The notes under the pieces: generated by a model
Told to the model about the DNA's origin: nothing
Databases searched by the model: none
What the model saw: the letters and a program-made list of their open reading frames with translations, nothing else
NCBI GenBank assembly: GCA_037039925.1
Contig: JAXRKP010000389.1
Span: 157,501-221,500 of the forward strand
Origin: Doris montereyensis
Lineage: Eukaryota; Mollusca; Gastropoda; Nudibranchia; Dorididae
DNA length: 64,000 nt
Direction: 5' to 3'
Shown: positions 52,401-63,644 of the stretch, one piece after another
How the letters are laid out: each line of letters starts with the position of its first letter
Position numbering within the stretch: the stretch's first letter is position 1
Made by a program: the position numbers and the translations under genes

Positions 52401-55400
52401 GGGAAATAATCGATGATCCTACACATTTGCATAGATCACCGTTTATTGGAGCAGAAATCTAAAGGAAAAATTCTTATGAAAAGTGTTCTTCATAAGCAAT
52501 TTTATCTTGATGGGTGAATATTTAATGACATAATTTACTACAAATAAATTGCTCACAGGATGGAAAGCAAAAAAAAAATCAAGAATGGCTCAAAGATAGG
52601 CTTTTCAACTCAAATGTTGGGACATTTCGAGGAGTAAACCTTATAGAAAAGGACTGAAAGGGATTGAATGTCATCTGGAAAGTGCTAAGAAAGATATCCG
52701 AGGAGAATGAAAGATGGAAGTCTCTTATCTGTGGCCTATACCCTGGTAGGGGTGAAAGGCTTTGATGAAGATGATGATGACAGTGTTCACTGCTTATAAA
52801 AACATGTTGATGTAATAACACTTTTTCACTCCAACAAAATTGTTTCTATTTAGCCTCATCATATATAAGAATTCTACATCAGTCATAAGAAGGTTTAGCA
52901 GCTAATAACATGAAATTTTGGACTCAGAAGCAAGGGGGAGTTTGTGTGTGTGTGTGGGGGGGGGGGGGGGGGTGTTGAGAGCAGAATGTGTCTTTTATAT
53001 GTTTGCATTAACTTGCGAATCAATACCAGCTTTTATTGTGTATTTGTCACAATAAAATGTAAGGTGAATGATGAATTAGAAATGACTGGCGGCACTCATC
53101 AATTTTCTCCTGAGATAAGTTCATGTAAAGATGGAAGGTTAAGGTGTGTGTGGTATTACAATACATTAGGTATTGATGTGATGTTACTGCTCATTGCTGA
53201 CATCAGATGAGCCTGCCAGTATGTTTTTTAGATTCTTTAAAAATGTATTTTTGCCAGCAGTTATTTCAAACTCTTAAAATTGTTACAGATATCGGCGCTG
53301 GTGGTTTGATCAACCCAAACAAAAATTATGCTCAAGTGTTTAAAGAGGCAGATGCAGGGCATGAACTCTACGTTAAATCACACGCTGATTATCATCCACT
53401 GGAGCGGGTTTGTCGAAGTTACACCAACCCAAGCTTTCATACTGAGGTAGGATTATATCAACGTGTTAGCGACTGTTAAAAAATTGTAAAAACTTATCGT
53501 CTCAACTTTTATTTTTTTTCACTTCTGTGACAATATAAATATTTATTTTTTAATGTAAGAATAGTGAGATAATACGTTTATATGATGAGAATTTCACACA
53601 ACGTGTTTTTTTCCTATACGTTTTCCTCTTTTTCATGCATCTGTGATATTCTGTGCAAGTAAGGAAGGGTAAGAGGCAAATGGATAGATTTTCAACTTGT
53701 GTGTCTTTTATTTGTTTCCAAACATTTAAGTGATTGGTCTTTTGAATACTTTTTTTGAAAAATTTAACTAAATTTATGTTTCATATTGCTATTCTTATAA
53801 ATTCAATTTGCAGATCATCAAATGTCAGACAACTATCTGTACCCAAATTTTTAATCATACCCAAAGCTCTTGTGACAAATTTGCTGCTAAATTTCTCTTT
53901 ACATGAATCTAAGAAAAAACTTGAATGAAAATTTCCATCCCACCCAATGTGATGGTATGGTGCTATTGGTTGAGAAAATGTTTTATGCATAGACGTGTTG
54001 AGATTTTTTTTCTTCTGTTTAACCGCGCTATACAAGTGACTCATTACTATTATTACCATCATAACAGAAAAAATATGGCAAACCGACCCTCACGACAATA
54101 ACGGAAAGGCTACCAGAGAGACCTTGAAATGGATCCACGAGACACAACAAGACAAGGCAACAAAAATTGTCAGTAAACGCGTGGAAGACTACAGGGAGAG
54201 GTCTCAACCCCAACTCGGCCAAGTTCACGACCCGTAAGAGCAAATTTTATATACTAGGGCAGGGTGATCTTTAATGCACATTCTTGAATAACTCAAAAGC
54301 TATACAAGGGAATGGCTCAAGTTGTATATCAAATTAAATATCGGCCAATTCTCTTTGCTGTCATCTAATTGTTTCAAGATATTACCCCAGTTCCTATTGA
54401 CGTATGCGCAAAGAAAACATCATGTGTAATTATCACGTTGGCGTTCAAATTTTCTCTTCTCTTCAATAAGAAGCCTCATATTGACTGTGTTTTTGGACTG
54501 CAGGGGTATCTTATGCTTATAACTTCTGGGAAAAGGCAATACCATTAACTCATGTCGATACATTGAAACACTGAGGAAGATTTGTGCACCATGATTACAC
54601 CGCGTTGGCCCGTTGAATGATCCCATCCTCCAGCATGATAACGCTTGTCCACAAACTAGTCAAAAACCCCAAGATACGTTGCAGCTTCTGAACTTCCTCA
54701 AGATTGTCCCACGTCCTCTGTACAGCCCTGATCTTGCCACTTCAGAATTTTGTTCTTTTACCAAACTTAAAAGTCAGATCTCAAAGGACATCAATTCAAC
54801 AACAATTATGAAACTCAAGCAGCTGTGTGCTGTTGGTTCAGAAGCAAGACTCCTGAATTTTTCGACGTTGGTATTCGTGGACTAACACCAAGTTGGCGCA
54901 TCTGCGTCGTAAAAATGGGACTAAGTTGAAAAATATTTTGTTTGTTTTGGAGCCAACATCGTAAGCTTTATTTTGATATACAACACAAGTAAATTTGTTT
55001 ATTATTTTTTGAGATATTTACGACTGTGCATTACTTTTCAGCTGCACCACATAGCGCAGATTTATAAATTCATTCTGCTGTTGTAAGATTTTTGCTAGAT
55101 TTTTAAAAGAGCAAAAAATAGACAGTTTAGGGAATAATGATAGTGAGTACGTAATGTTTACAAGAAGTCTAGGTCAGCGTGAGTTAAAACTTTCCATCTG
55201 GTTTATTTCAATCATTTCATTTCATACTTATTGTGAAATTTATTTTATAAAAGTTTTTTTTAATTTTTTACATTAAGAAACAAAAGAAAATTGAATGTTA
55301 AGCTGTCTTTTCGTATCCGTAGGATTAAAGACACCTTGAATGTGCCATCTGACCACACTTTCGGTATCCTGTATAAACCCGATCCCTATGGAGCAGGGGA

Positions 55401-58400
55401 CTTAATCCACAACCGTAACCTGGATAACACTTTACGAGGTAAAGAGAGTCAGAGAGCCGTCGTGGCCGCTATGAGGCAACAGTTAAAGAAACTCAACTAC
55501 CACCATTTCTCATCACTGCTTGAGGCTTTTAAGTTCTATGATGAGGTGAGACTTTATTTATATATATTATGTATATATATCTATAAATATATAAACCTGA
55601 ACATCTCTAATTTTGACCGCTTATAACTCGGGAATCCCTGCACTCACAAATCTCCATATTCCGCATGTAGATTTCAAACACCATACTTTATGTTCTAAGC
55701 TAATAAATTCTTGGATCAAATCAATATTTTGATTGATCGTAAAAAGATCATTTTGCTTGCGATCCATGACAATTTTTGTTCTTACTAGATCTAATTTCTT
55801 GATTTCCGGTCATAACGATAAAAAATCTGCATAATTTCAGTATCGAGTACTACGTAAAAAGCCCACGTAGCTTCAGTATCGAGTACTGATTTGATCTAAT
55901 AGTCATACATTATATCACCCATAACTGATACAATAAACAAGAGACCTCAGCTTTATAATAAAAGAAATCATAATCCGACATTATTTACGGGCATGTTGTA
56001 TATATACAAATTTTGGATTTTGATATATTTATTTAGACCAGCTTCTTCCAAATTTGAAAAGTTGAGAGTACATCAATTTCCTTTTAGATCTCTTTTTTAT
56101 ATATTTCAAGACAAAAGGATGCTTGTTTACAAGCTTGAGTGGTTGAATTTGCTATCATTAAAATGATTACATGTGAGAGTAATGAATTCATATCAAAATG
56201 GGGATAAAGATAAGCAGGAATTTATGTTACTTGTACATAAGATAAAAACCAGCCATAAAGGAGAATAAATGAACAGTTAATGAACACACCCTAATTAAAA
56301 ACAGTTTTATTTGGAATGAAATTGTCAAGCATAGGGAAAACATTAAATTCTCTTATACCTGAAATTACATCCTTTTTGAAGTTCCAACTTATTTCAATAC
56401 TTTTGACTAATTGCTCTCATCTGAAAGAAAAAAAAGTTTAAATTTTAATTGAGGGATTAAATGATGAAATCATGTTTGATCACTCCTTTTCGGTTATTCC
56501 ATGTGACAGGAAGGAAAAGGAAAGATAACTCTTTCAAATCTTCGCAATGTGTGTGTCAAATATCGACTGCCAGTAGACAGAGAAATCCTAGAACAGGTCT
56601 TGGAATATTGTGATGTGGATTATGATGGCATGATCGACTATCTGAGTTTTCAAACTTTCTCAACTGGAAAGAAAAGTTGCCAACCGGACTCGAAGAGCCA
56701 GGTTAGAATTTTTTTTCAACTGAGAAGAATTTAACATTTAGTTATTCCCTCCGTCATTGCGTTTCGTTACCGCTCTGATTTTATTTGCTGTTCGAAAAAC
56801 TTGAGGAAATTATTTTTCAACTGTCGGTGGGGGCTCGACCCATTACCTTTTGGTTGAGAGGCCGACATCTTGCCTCTGGAGTACCGAGTCCCCCTCACAG
56901 TTATACGATGTTAAGAAGAATTGTAGAGATAATTAACAATGCTTTTAAATTTTAATGGTTAAGCTCAACGATGCAACAGTCCCCATCTCTCATATACATG
57001 ACATGATTGCATGAATGTATGTATAGAGTTTGATATTCCCGCTTGCAGTAAAACCTATTTAAAGTTGTCAAGTAATGTTTAACATTACTGATATCTAAGC
57101 TGTACATTTATCTCTGATTAGACTTGAGGTTAAACTATAAGCAGCCAGCCTAAAGAGTAGCCATTCTAATTTATTTGTACTTCGTACATAACTGAGATAA
57201 AGGCTGTAGAGCAAGTTCCTTCAAAGCCATTATGGCCCATAATGCTGTAGCTTATCCAGGTTTCTAATGGCAGGAACAGGAACGGGTGAGAATAATCACC
57301 TCCTGGACAGGACACTAGTCTGACGCAGGTTTTTATTTTTATTCCAAGCTGGTGCTTGTGCCCATTTTGTCCTGGGTCAATTTGGAAAAAGTGTGCGTTA
57401 AGTGTCTTTCCAGAGGAACACAACAGCAGACCTTTATTAGGATTTAAACACAGGATTTCATGATCCCAAGTCTAGCAATCTAACCTCTCAGCCACAGATG
57501 CCTCAAGGACTGTATTAGAATTGTGATTGCTTGAACCAGCCTTTTTTGTGATCACTGTGTTGGGGGTGTAGGGAGGTGTTTACCAGGTTTGGAGGGTTTT
57601 GTGGAGGTTTTTTCACTCTTCCACATCAACTCATTATTACCAGGTGCTAGAATAAACTGTTACTTACTGTCATTCAATTACCAGGTGCTAGAGAGCTAAA
57701 CTGTTACTTGCTGTTACTCAATTACCAGGTGCTAGAGAGTTAAACTGTTACTTGCTGTCACTCAATTACCAGGTGTTAGAGAGCTAAACTGTTACTTTGT
57801 CACTCAATTACCAGGTTACCATCACTCAATTTCCAGGTGATAGAGAGCTAAACTGTTACTTACTGTCACTCAATTATCAGGTGCTAGAGAACTAAACTGT
57901 TACTTTACAGTGACTCAATTACCAGGTGATAGAGAGCTAAACTGTTATTGTTACTTACTGTCATTCAATTATCAGGTGCTTACTGTCAATCAATTACCAG
58001 GTGATAGAGAGCTGAACTGTTACTTACTGTCACTCAATTACCAGGTGCTAGAGCTAAACTGTTACTTACTGTCACTCAATTACCAGGTGCTAGAGAGCTA
58101 AAAACTGTTACTCAATTTCCAGGTGATTAAACTGTCACTGTCATTCAATTTCCAGGTGCTAGATCTAAACTGTTACTTACTGTGACTCAATTACTAGGTG
58201 CTAGAGAGCTAAACTATTAATTACTGTCACTCAATTTCCAGGTGCTAGAGAGGTAAACTGTTACTTACTGTCACTCAATTTCCAGGTGCTAGAGAGCTAA
58301 GGATGAGATGAGGAAAGAAACTATTCCTATTTTAGAAACTATTCTTTTTTTCTATTTGTTTGTACTTTTTTTCTGATGATTTTTTTATACGCTGTTATAC

Positions 58401-61400
58401 CATCGATACTTTCCCCGCCCTTTTCTTGAGCAATGGATCAAATGAGAGTTTTCTTCTTCTGCAGGCACCAGCAATGGTCAGGCCACAATGGCAAGCGGAC
58501 AGGTCGAGAAGATTGTGGATGAACAAAATCTTGTCCCAAAAACGCCACAAGCTGACGAAGTCACCCCTTGTACTCTGGAGAAACAGATTGACGACAGCAT
58601 CGGAAATCACAGCACTTCTAATGCCATGTACAATGCCGTCGTCGGGCCGGGAGGAATTAGCACCAGAAGTGAGTTTTTGGCATTTGGTTTGTCATTTCAT
58701 ATTTGGATTTTTTTATATTGAAAAAAAATAAATTTTTATTGGCATTATTCTAACATGAACAATAGAAGAAGCTCAGAAAAAAAAACTGTTTAAATACCCA
58801 CGACAACAAAAAAAAAAAAAAGACACACACAAAAAAAAAATAAAACCAAAAAACACAAAACAAAATCTATAACCATGTAAATAACTAACAAAAGTGAAGA
58901 AAAAAAAATCCATTGCAATATTGCTAATATCAAACAACTGTAATCTCTACAGTATCATCATCATGATAGAGACAACCGTAATGATACTTTCTTTATCAGT
59001 TGCCATTCTACCTTTCGGTGTATGGGTTCGGATGCCCAAGATGATCTTTCTCCAGGATGCCCTGTCCTGGCATTTTCTGTTTCCTTCCAAAAATGTTAAA
59101 TTTCTATTCTTCAATGCCTCTTTTATATCTTCTTCCCACTGTCTACGAGGTATGCCTTTCGGTCTTTTACCTTGGGCTTTAGCACTGTATACTGATTTAG
59201 CTATTCCATTGTCTTTCAATCTGTTTACATGCCCAAACCATCTCAATCGATTTATTTTGATCTTAGTTTTTATGCTTTCTGATCTCTTATTGTTGTGTTT
59301 CTGATTTTGTCTCTTTTAGTTTTCCTACTACTCTTCTTAGATATTTCATTTCAGCTGCCTGTACTCTACTGTATTCTGTACTGTCTAAGGTCCAGGTTTC
59401 ACTGCCATAGAGGAGAGTAGGGCAATAAATTGTGTTGTATACTGCCATTTTGGTTTTTGCTGACAATTATTGTTTACCAACAGATGCCTTTCCTAGATGG
59501 TTATAATATATTGCACTTGCCTTTTAGATTCTCTGGCTAATTTCTTCTTTTAGTTTTCCTCAGAGTTAATCATTACTCCTAAGTAATTGTAGTTGTGAAC
59601 TTGTTCTAAATTCTCCCTGCCCAATTTAAGATTTTGTGTTTTAGCTTCCCTAGTTACTAGCATTGTTTGGGTTTTCTTTGCATTTACTCTCATTTATCTT
59701 TTATTTAGTTCATTGTTCATAATGTTGATATTCGACTGAAGGTCCTTTTCTGATTTTCCAAACAGAACTAAATCATCAGCACATGAAAGCATTGATACAT
59801 TTACTGGTTTGAGCTTCCACATACCTACATTCATTTTCTTCATTTTTGAGGATGCCTTTGCAATTGAATCCATAAATGTGATAAACAAAAGAGGACTTAG
59901 GATACAACCCTGTCTTACCCCTATATCTACATCAAATTGTGCAGATATGTTTCCAGTTACTCTCACTGCACATGTTGGTTTATTGTAAAAGCTTTTGATG
60001 GCTTCTATTAAATTTGCTCTACAATGTGTTCTTTTAAGGAACGCCATAGTTCATCCCTCCTCACAGTGTCAAATGCCTTTTCTAGATCTATAAAACACAG
60101 GTGCAAGTCAATGTTTCTCTCAAGGAATTTTTCTATTATTTGTCTAATTGTATATATGTCGTCTTGTACACTTCTTCCTGGTCTAAATCCACACTGATGC
60201 TCTTCAATCTGATCCTCTACTCTTTTCCTTAGTCTCATTTCCAGTATCCTGGCATACACTTTTCCTGGTATGCTAAGTAGTGATATCCCTCTATAGTTTG
60301 AGCATTCCATAGTTGATCTTTTCTTATGTATTGATACTACCGTTCTTTTTTCCAGTCATCTGGCACCTGTTTGGACTTCCATGCTTGTGGGCATATTGCA
60401 TGTAGTAGTTTGTCTGCCTCTCTCCCTTGGTTTTTAATCATTTCTGGATAAACTTGATCTGCTCCTGGGGCTTTTCCTAATTTCACTTTTCTTATAGCTG
60501 TTTGGATTTCTTCCATTGATATATCTACATCTTCAGCTGTCTCCTCTGGATTACTTGTTACTCTTACTAATTGATCTTTACTCCTTGTTTTATATGTTCT
60601 GGAGGGATTATGTAATTGTTGAAAATACTTTCTCCACGCTTCCATGATTTGGCTGTCTTCTTTCATTATTTCTCCTTTTGCATTCTTAATTTGTCATATT
60701 GGGCATGCTTTGGTCTTTCTCATGCTCTTCATTGCCCCTCAGAACAGCTTTTGATTTCCTTGATAGCTTTCTTGAAGTCTTTATCCAAACTCTTCCCAAT
60801 GTTTCTGTGTTGCTTTCCTCACTTCCTCTTTGGCAATAGTTCTTTTATTCACGTAATCTATCCTATCCTCTGGTCTCTTTGTTTGCAAATATTTCTTCCA
60901 GGCATCTTTCTTTTCTTTGATCTTAGTTTTGACATTCTCATTCCACCATCCTGTTCTTTTTCCATCTCCTATAATTTGTTTCCTACCACAGACCTTTCAG
61001 TAAAACTGAGGAGTGTTTCTTTATACACTTGCCACTTTTCTTCTGTTGTGCTATCATTCAGATCCATCTGCCTTTCACTCATAAATCTTTTTATCCTAGA
61101 TTGGTATATCTCTTTTACTATTGGTTTATTTAGTTCCTCTATTTTGAGTTTAGTAGCTTTCTTCTCTTTCCTTTTCTGTTTGTTTTCTTCAGTCAGTAAT
61201 CTCATTTTGGCAATCACTAAGTGATGATCACTAAATATTTCTGCTCCTCTGCTTACTCTTGCATCTAATGCACTGCAAAAAAGGGAGCTGTTAACTATTA
61301 TGTAGTCTATCATTGACTTTTCACACCTGTCTTCATTTACTCTTGTATATTTGTGGATATCTTTATGAGGAAAAAAGGTGTTGGCTATTTTCATGTTATT

Positions 61401-63421
61401 CTTTAGGCAAAAATCTATTAGTCTCGCTCCATTTGGAGAAGTTGTTGTCTCTCCTTCTTTACCTATTACTCCTCCTGATGTTTCTATATTGTTGCCTACT
61501 CTAGCGTTTAAATCTCCTTAAACCATTAGTTCCTGTTTGTATTTAAGATTCTCTGCAGCTATTTGTAAAAGGTTTTCGAAGATATCTTTTTCTTCTTTAG
61601 TGGCGTCTTTGTTTGGCCCATAAACTATTAACAATTTAATTTCTCTTCCTTTTGATTTAATATTTACCTCTAATAGCCGTGGGCTTATAAATGTCTAGCT
61701 TTATAGTAGCTTTTCATGCCTTTTAATCACTAGGAGACCTACTCCTGCTCTAGCTCTAGCTTTGACATCTACTCCTGAGAAGATTAAAATATGATTTGGT
61801 CCTACATTTTCTATTTCTAATCCTTTTTTCTTTGTTTCTGTAATAGCCAAAATGTCTACTTTGAATTTTTCCATTTCTTCAACTAATTCTAACTCTTTTC
61901 CATCTATTGCCCTAACATTCCATGTTCCAAAAATCACAGTCCGTGTTCGTTTCCATTTTCATCGTTGAAAGGTCAAGCCGGATATATTATATTTATTTCT
62001 CTGCATAAGTTAGGTTTCGGATAAGCAGGGATTAGTCCACTGTACCCTAGGTAGATGGTGGGGCTGCCACCTTGAGGCCCCCTACCAGACCTTGTTATTT
62101 TCTGCTAGGGTTAACTCCTTTAGCCTTTGGTCATTCAAGACCAGCCTGCAAGGTAGTAGGTTGTTATTTTCTGTCAGCGTTAACTCCTTTAGCCTTTGGT
62201 CAGTCAAGACCGACCTGCAAGGCAGCAGGTTGTTATTTTCTGTCAGGGTTAACTCCCTTAGCCTTTGGTCAGTCAAGACCTGCCTGCAAGGCAGCAGGAG
62301 ACTCGTGGAGGGCAGGATCATCTACTCCTCGTACAGGTGCTTGCCTGTCCTGTCCACTGCCCGGATAATGATACTATGAATGCAAAGTGTTCTGTTTTGG
62401 GTAGGGCTGGGTTTGTTTTCCTTTTTACAGGATCTCTTAATTATAATAAGACAAGCATGCCCGTAGACAAAATATGATTAGGATTAGATCTACTCTTTTA
62501 CCACAATCTACTTTCTTCAATGATAAACTACACAATAAGGTTAACGGGTGCAGGGTGACATCAAGTACCGATACAGTATTCGATTCTTAGGTTAGGCGGG
62601 ATTTTCATTGCATTCTAATGACCGGAAGTGAAGGAATGAGTAACAATGACAATAAAATGTTTCGTGGATGGCAGGCAAAACAATCTTCTTCCAATCAATT
62701 AAAATACTGATTTGACCCAAGAGTTTATTCACTAAGAACCTAAAGCAGACTATTTGAAATCTGCCTGTGAAATATGGTGGTTGTGGATGCAGTGGTTCGA
62801 AGATTAGAGCGATCAAAGTTTGAGATGTACAGTTTTATATATATATAGATGAGGCCATAAATAATAAACACATTGGTCTCAGTTTAAGAGGCCGCTTTTC
62901 CTGCGTTACATTTTTCTTTTCTTTTATACTCATGTCTAAGAGGCCCCTTCAAAGATCTTCGTCTGGGCAGCTAAAAGGAGGCTGATTTTCTTTCATCAGA
63001 AGGCCAAATGATCTACTAAATTCATTACAGTAAAACGAAATTTCAAATTCAGATCAGCAATGCCGCATTTATCGCGTTCAAGCGTCCGTATTTAAGTTGA
63101 ATTTTGTTTGTTTTGTTTTGTTTTTTCTGTTTTGGGTTGTTTTGTTAGTGTACAATGGATGTCAGAAGAGAGAATGATGGGATTTGACACGTTTTGTTTT
63201 GGGTTTTTTTTTTCCCAACAACAATTTCTTCTTTTGCAGATTTCAGATCTTACGGCATTCCGACTGTTCGATCTGATCTTGCTGCTCCAAGAATAAAAAG
63301 GGTTGATGATCGCAAAAACTACGGTGACGAGGCATTTGCTTATGGCCTGATGTTCCCAACAGTCTACAGTCAGTACCAAGTTCATGAACGGGATCTGCTT
63401 TTACCCAGGAGCTTTGAGGAG
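49377..63421 (+). CDS. EFHB: EFHB / CFAP21, EF-hand ciliary microtubule inner protein (5' part)
   Basis: Ten exons on the + strand match EF-hand domain-containing family member B. This protein lines the lumen of ciliary and flagellar doublet microtubules; a role in store-operated calcium entry has also been reported in mammals. Recognisable blocks are MRVFYGRANDP (exon 3), KAKFIFGIPTQL (exon 4), KNYAQVFKEADAGHELYVKS (exon 5), KIVSKRVEDYRER (exon 6), DPYGAGDLIHNRN (exon 7), an EF-hand pair spanning exons 7-8 and IPTVRSDLAAPRIKRV with NYGDEAFAYG (exon 10). Splice phases agree throughout except for one missing base each in exons 6 and 8. The gene continues past the right edge. Intron 9 (4.6 kb) holds an antisense LINE; intron 6 holds a mariner remnant. 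Identity is by recalled similarity and is strong. Confidence 0.93.
50213..50275 (+). CDS. EFHB: EFHB exon 2
   Basis: Acceptor GTCTACAG, donor GATAGG|GTAAGA, 63 nt, phase 0-0. It encodes AGKLTSSGDTTKQCLRPTND. Confidence 0.82.
50670..50878 (+). CDS. EFHB: EFHB exon 3
   Basis: Acceptor GTCTACAG, donor GACAG|GTAAGA, 209 nt, phase 0 to 2, intact. It encodes IRKFRATVRPDAGQMRVFYG, then RANDPHRQWAAEMCHGV and a Ser/Pro linker. Confidence 0.92.
51882..52003 (+). CDS. EFHB: EFHB exon 4
   Basis: Acceptor TTCCTGTAG, donor CTTG|GTGAGT, 122 nt, intact. It encodes KERHYQSHIAAPLGKSHDQK, then KAKFIFGIPTQL. Confidence 0.9.
52004..53288. other. EFHB intron 4, no gene recognised
   Basis: Unique AT-rich sequence with a short poly-G tract at 52956-52972. 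Confidence 0.4.
53289..53446 (+). CDS. EFHB: EFHB exon 5
   Basis: Acceptor TTGTTACAG, donor CTGAG|GTAGGA, 158 nt, intact. It encodes KNYAQVFKEADAGHELYVKS, then HPLERVCRSYTNPSFHTE. Confidence 0.93.
54068..54233 (+). CDS. EFHB: EFHB exon 6 (one-base deletion)
   Basis: Acceptor CATAACAG, donor GACCC|GTAAGA. It opens KKYGKPT, shifts at a C3 run, then reads PHDNNGKATRETLKWIHETQ and KIVSKRVEDYRER. Length 166 where 167 is needed for the phase-2 exit. Confidence 0.9.
54475..54940 (+). mobile_element. Mariner-like transposase remnant in EFHB intron 6
   Basis: With small frame changes the + strand reads TVFLDCRGIL, GKGNTINSCRYIETL, ILQHDNACPQTSQ, PRPLYSPDLATSEF and DVGIRGLTPSWRICV. These are the ordered landmarks of the C-terminal half of a mariner/Tc1 transposase (catalytic-core D-x-x-G, HDNA-P and YSPDL motifs). 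Stops and indels make it inactive as read. No terminal inverted repeats were identified. Confidence 0.8.
55323..55545 (+). CDS. EFHB: EFHB exon 7, start of EF-hand pair
   Basis: Acceptor TATCCGTAG, donor GATGAG|GTGAGA, 223 nt, intact. It encodes HTFGILYKPDPYGAGDLIHN, a Lys/Gln-rich helix and AFKFYDE, the entry into the first EF-hand. Confidence 0.94.
55600..55960 (-). mobile_element. Dispersed repeat F, inverted copy
   Basis: TAGATTTCAAACACCATACT, TTTCCGGTCATAACGA and CGAGTACTGATTTGATCTAA are the reverse complements of family F words. It lies next to a TA-rich tract in EFHB intron 7. Confidence 0.55.
55961..56509. other. EFHB intron 7, right part
   Basis: AT-rich unique intron; nothing recognised. 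Confidence 0.4.
56510..56701 (+). CDS. EFHB: EFHB exon 8, EF-hands (one-base deletion)
   Basis: Acceptor TGTGACAG, donor GCCAG|GTTAGA. It encodes EGKGKITLSNLRN (rest of EF-hand 1) and DVDYDGMIDYLSF (EF-hand 2 loop). Then one base out of frame come NFLNWKEKLPTGLEEP. A missing T in the TTTT run near 56648 explains the shift (192 nt against 193). Confidence 0.92.
56815..56898 (-). mobile_element. SINE family B head fragment
   Basis: CTTTTGGTTGAGAGGCCGAC and TTGCCTCTGGAGTACCGAG are the reversed family B head; the body is absent. Confidence 0.55.
57210..57508 (-). mobile_element. SINE family A copy
   Basis: It runs from AAGTTCCTTCAAAGCCATTA to TAACCTCTCAGCCACAGATG in EFHB intron 8. Confidence 0.75.
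57645..58300. repeat. ~43-bp minisatellite in EFHB intron 8
   Basis: About 15 copies of CTCAATTACCAGGTGCTAGA with GAGCTAAACTGTTACTTACT; the only sizeable array right of 44 kb. Confidence 0.93.
58465..58668 (+). CDS. EFHB: EFHB exon 9
   Basis: Acceptor CTTCTGCAG, donor CAGAA|GTGAGT, 204 nt, intact. It encodes TSNGQATMASGQVEKIVDEQ and a low-similarity Gly/Ser/Thr linker. It is assigned by phase and position. Confidence 0.78.
58945..61960 (-). mobile_element. Non-LTR retrotransposon (EN + RT), antisense in EFHB intron 9
   Basis: Read on the - strand from 61.94 kb: an AP-endonuclease start FGTWNVRAIDGKEL and AITETKKKG; the endonuclease end SDHHLVIAKM (61.2 kb); RT blocks KLGKAPGADQVYPEMIKN (60.45 kb), NYRGISLLSIPGKVYARILE and CGFRPGRSVQDDIYTIRQII (60.2 kb), GVRQGCILSPLLFITF and CADDLVLFGKS (59.8 kb). 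The 3' end (59.2-58.95 kb) reads RWFGHVNRLKD and RRQWEEDIKEAL. Order and motifs fit a ~3-kb RTE-like LINE with one ORF. The ORF is broken by several frame changes and stops. FADD/YADD is CADD here. The clade is not certain. Confidence 0.88.
62090..62300. repeat. Three-unit ~75-bp tandem repeat
   Basis: Three copies of GTTATTTTCTGTCAGGGTTA, TTAGCCTTTGGTCAGTCAAG and CTGCAAGGCAGCAGG. A Leu-rich ORF here is a by-product. Confidence 0.85.
62500..62850 (+). mobile_element. Dispersed repeat F copy
   Basis: ATTCTAATGACCGGAAGTG, CCAATCAATTAAAATACTG, TAAGAACCTAAAGCAGAC and GTGAAATATGGTGG, ending in TATATATATATAG. It lies in EFHB intron 9 just after a three-unit 75-bp repeat. Confidence 0.6.
63240..63421 (+). 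CDS. EFHB: EFHB exon 10
   Basis: Acceptor CTTTTGCAG, donor GAGGAG|GTAGGC, 182 nt, intact. It encodes SYGIPTVRSDLAAPRIKRVD, then NYGDEAFAYGLMFP and ERDLLLPRSFEE, the conserved C-terminal-region block. The next exon lies outside the window. Confidence 0.93.
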
Positions 63422-63465
63422 GTAGGCCGCCATCCCGTCCTTTCTTGTAGACGGCTATTTTTCCT

Positions 63466-63565
63466 AGTGGCATCGGTGGCTGAGTGGTTAGTCTGCCCAA
63501 ACTAGGGGATCATGAGGTCCCTGGTTCAAATCCCAGCAAAGCTAGGTGCAGATCTTTTCAACCTG
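63466..63565 (+). mobile_element. SINE family A head only, abutting a family B head
   Basis: The head GGCATCGGTGGCTGAGTGG with B box CTGGTTCAAATCCC is followed after ~30 bp by the reversed head of family B (63570-63640). Two 5'-end fragments are joined. Confidence 0.6.
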
Positions 63566-63644
63566 TCAGGCACGAGTCCATGGCCTTCTGGTTAAAAGGC
63601 TGACACCTTACCTCTGTACCACTGAATCCCCCTCCACCCCCCTA

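Noticed and set aside
58945..61960. Host gene related to craniofacial development protein 2 or an endonuclease
   Set aside because: EN, RT and 3' motifs occur in retrotransposon order on one strand, so it is a mobile element.
62072..62379. Leu-rich ORFs on both strands
   Set aside because: Translation of the three-unit 75-bp repeat.
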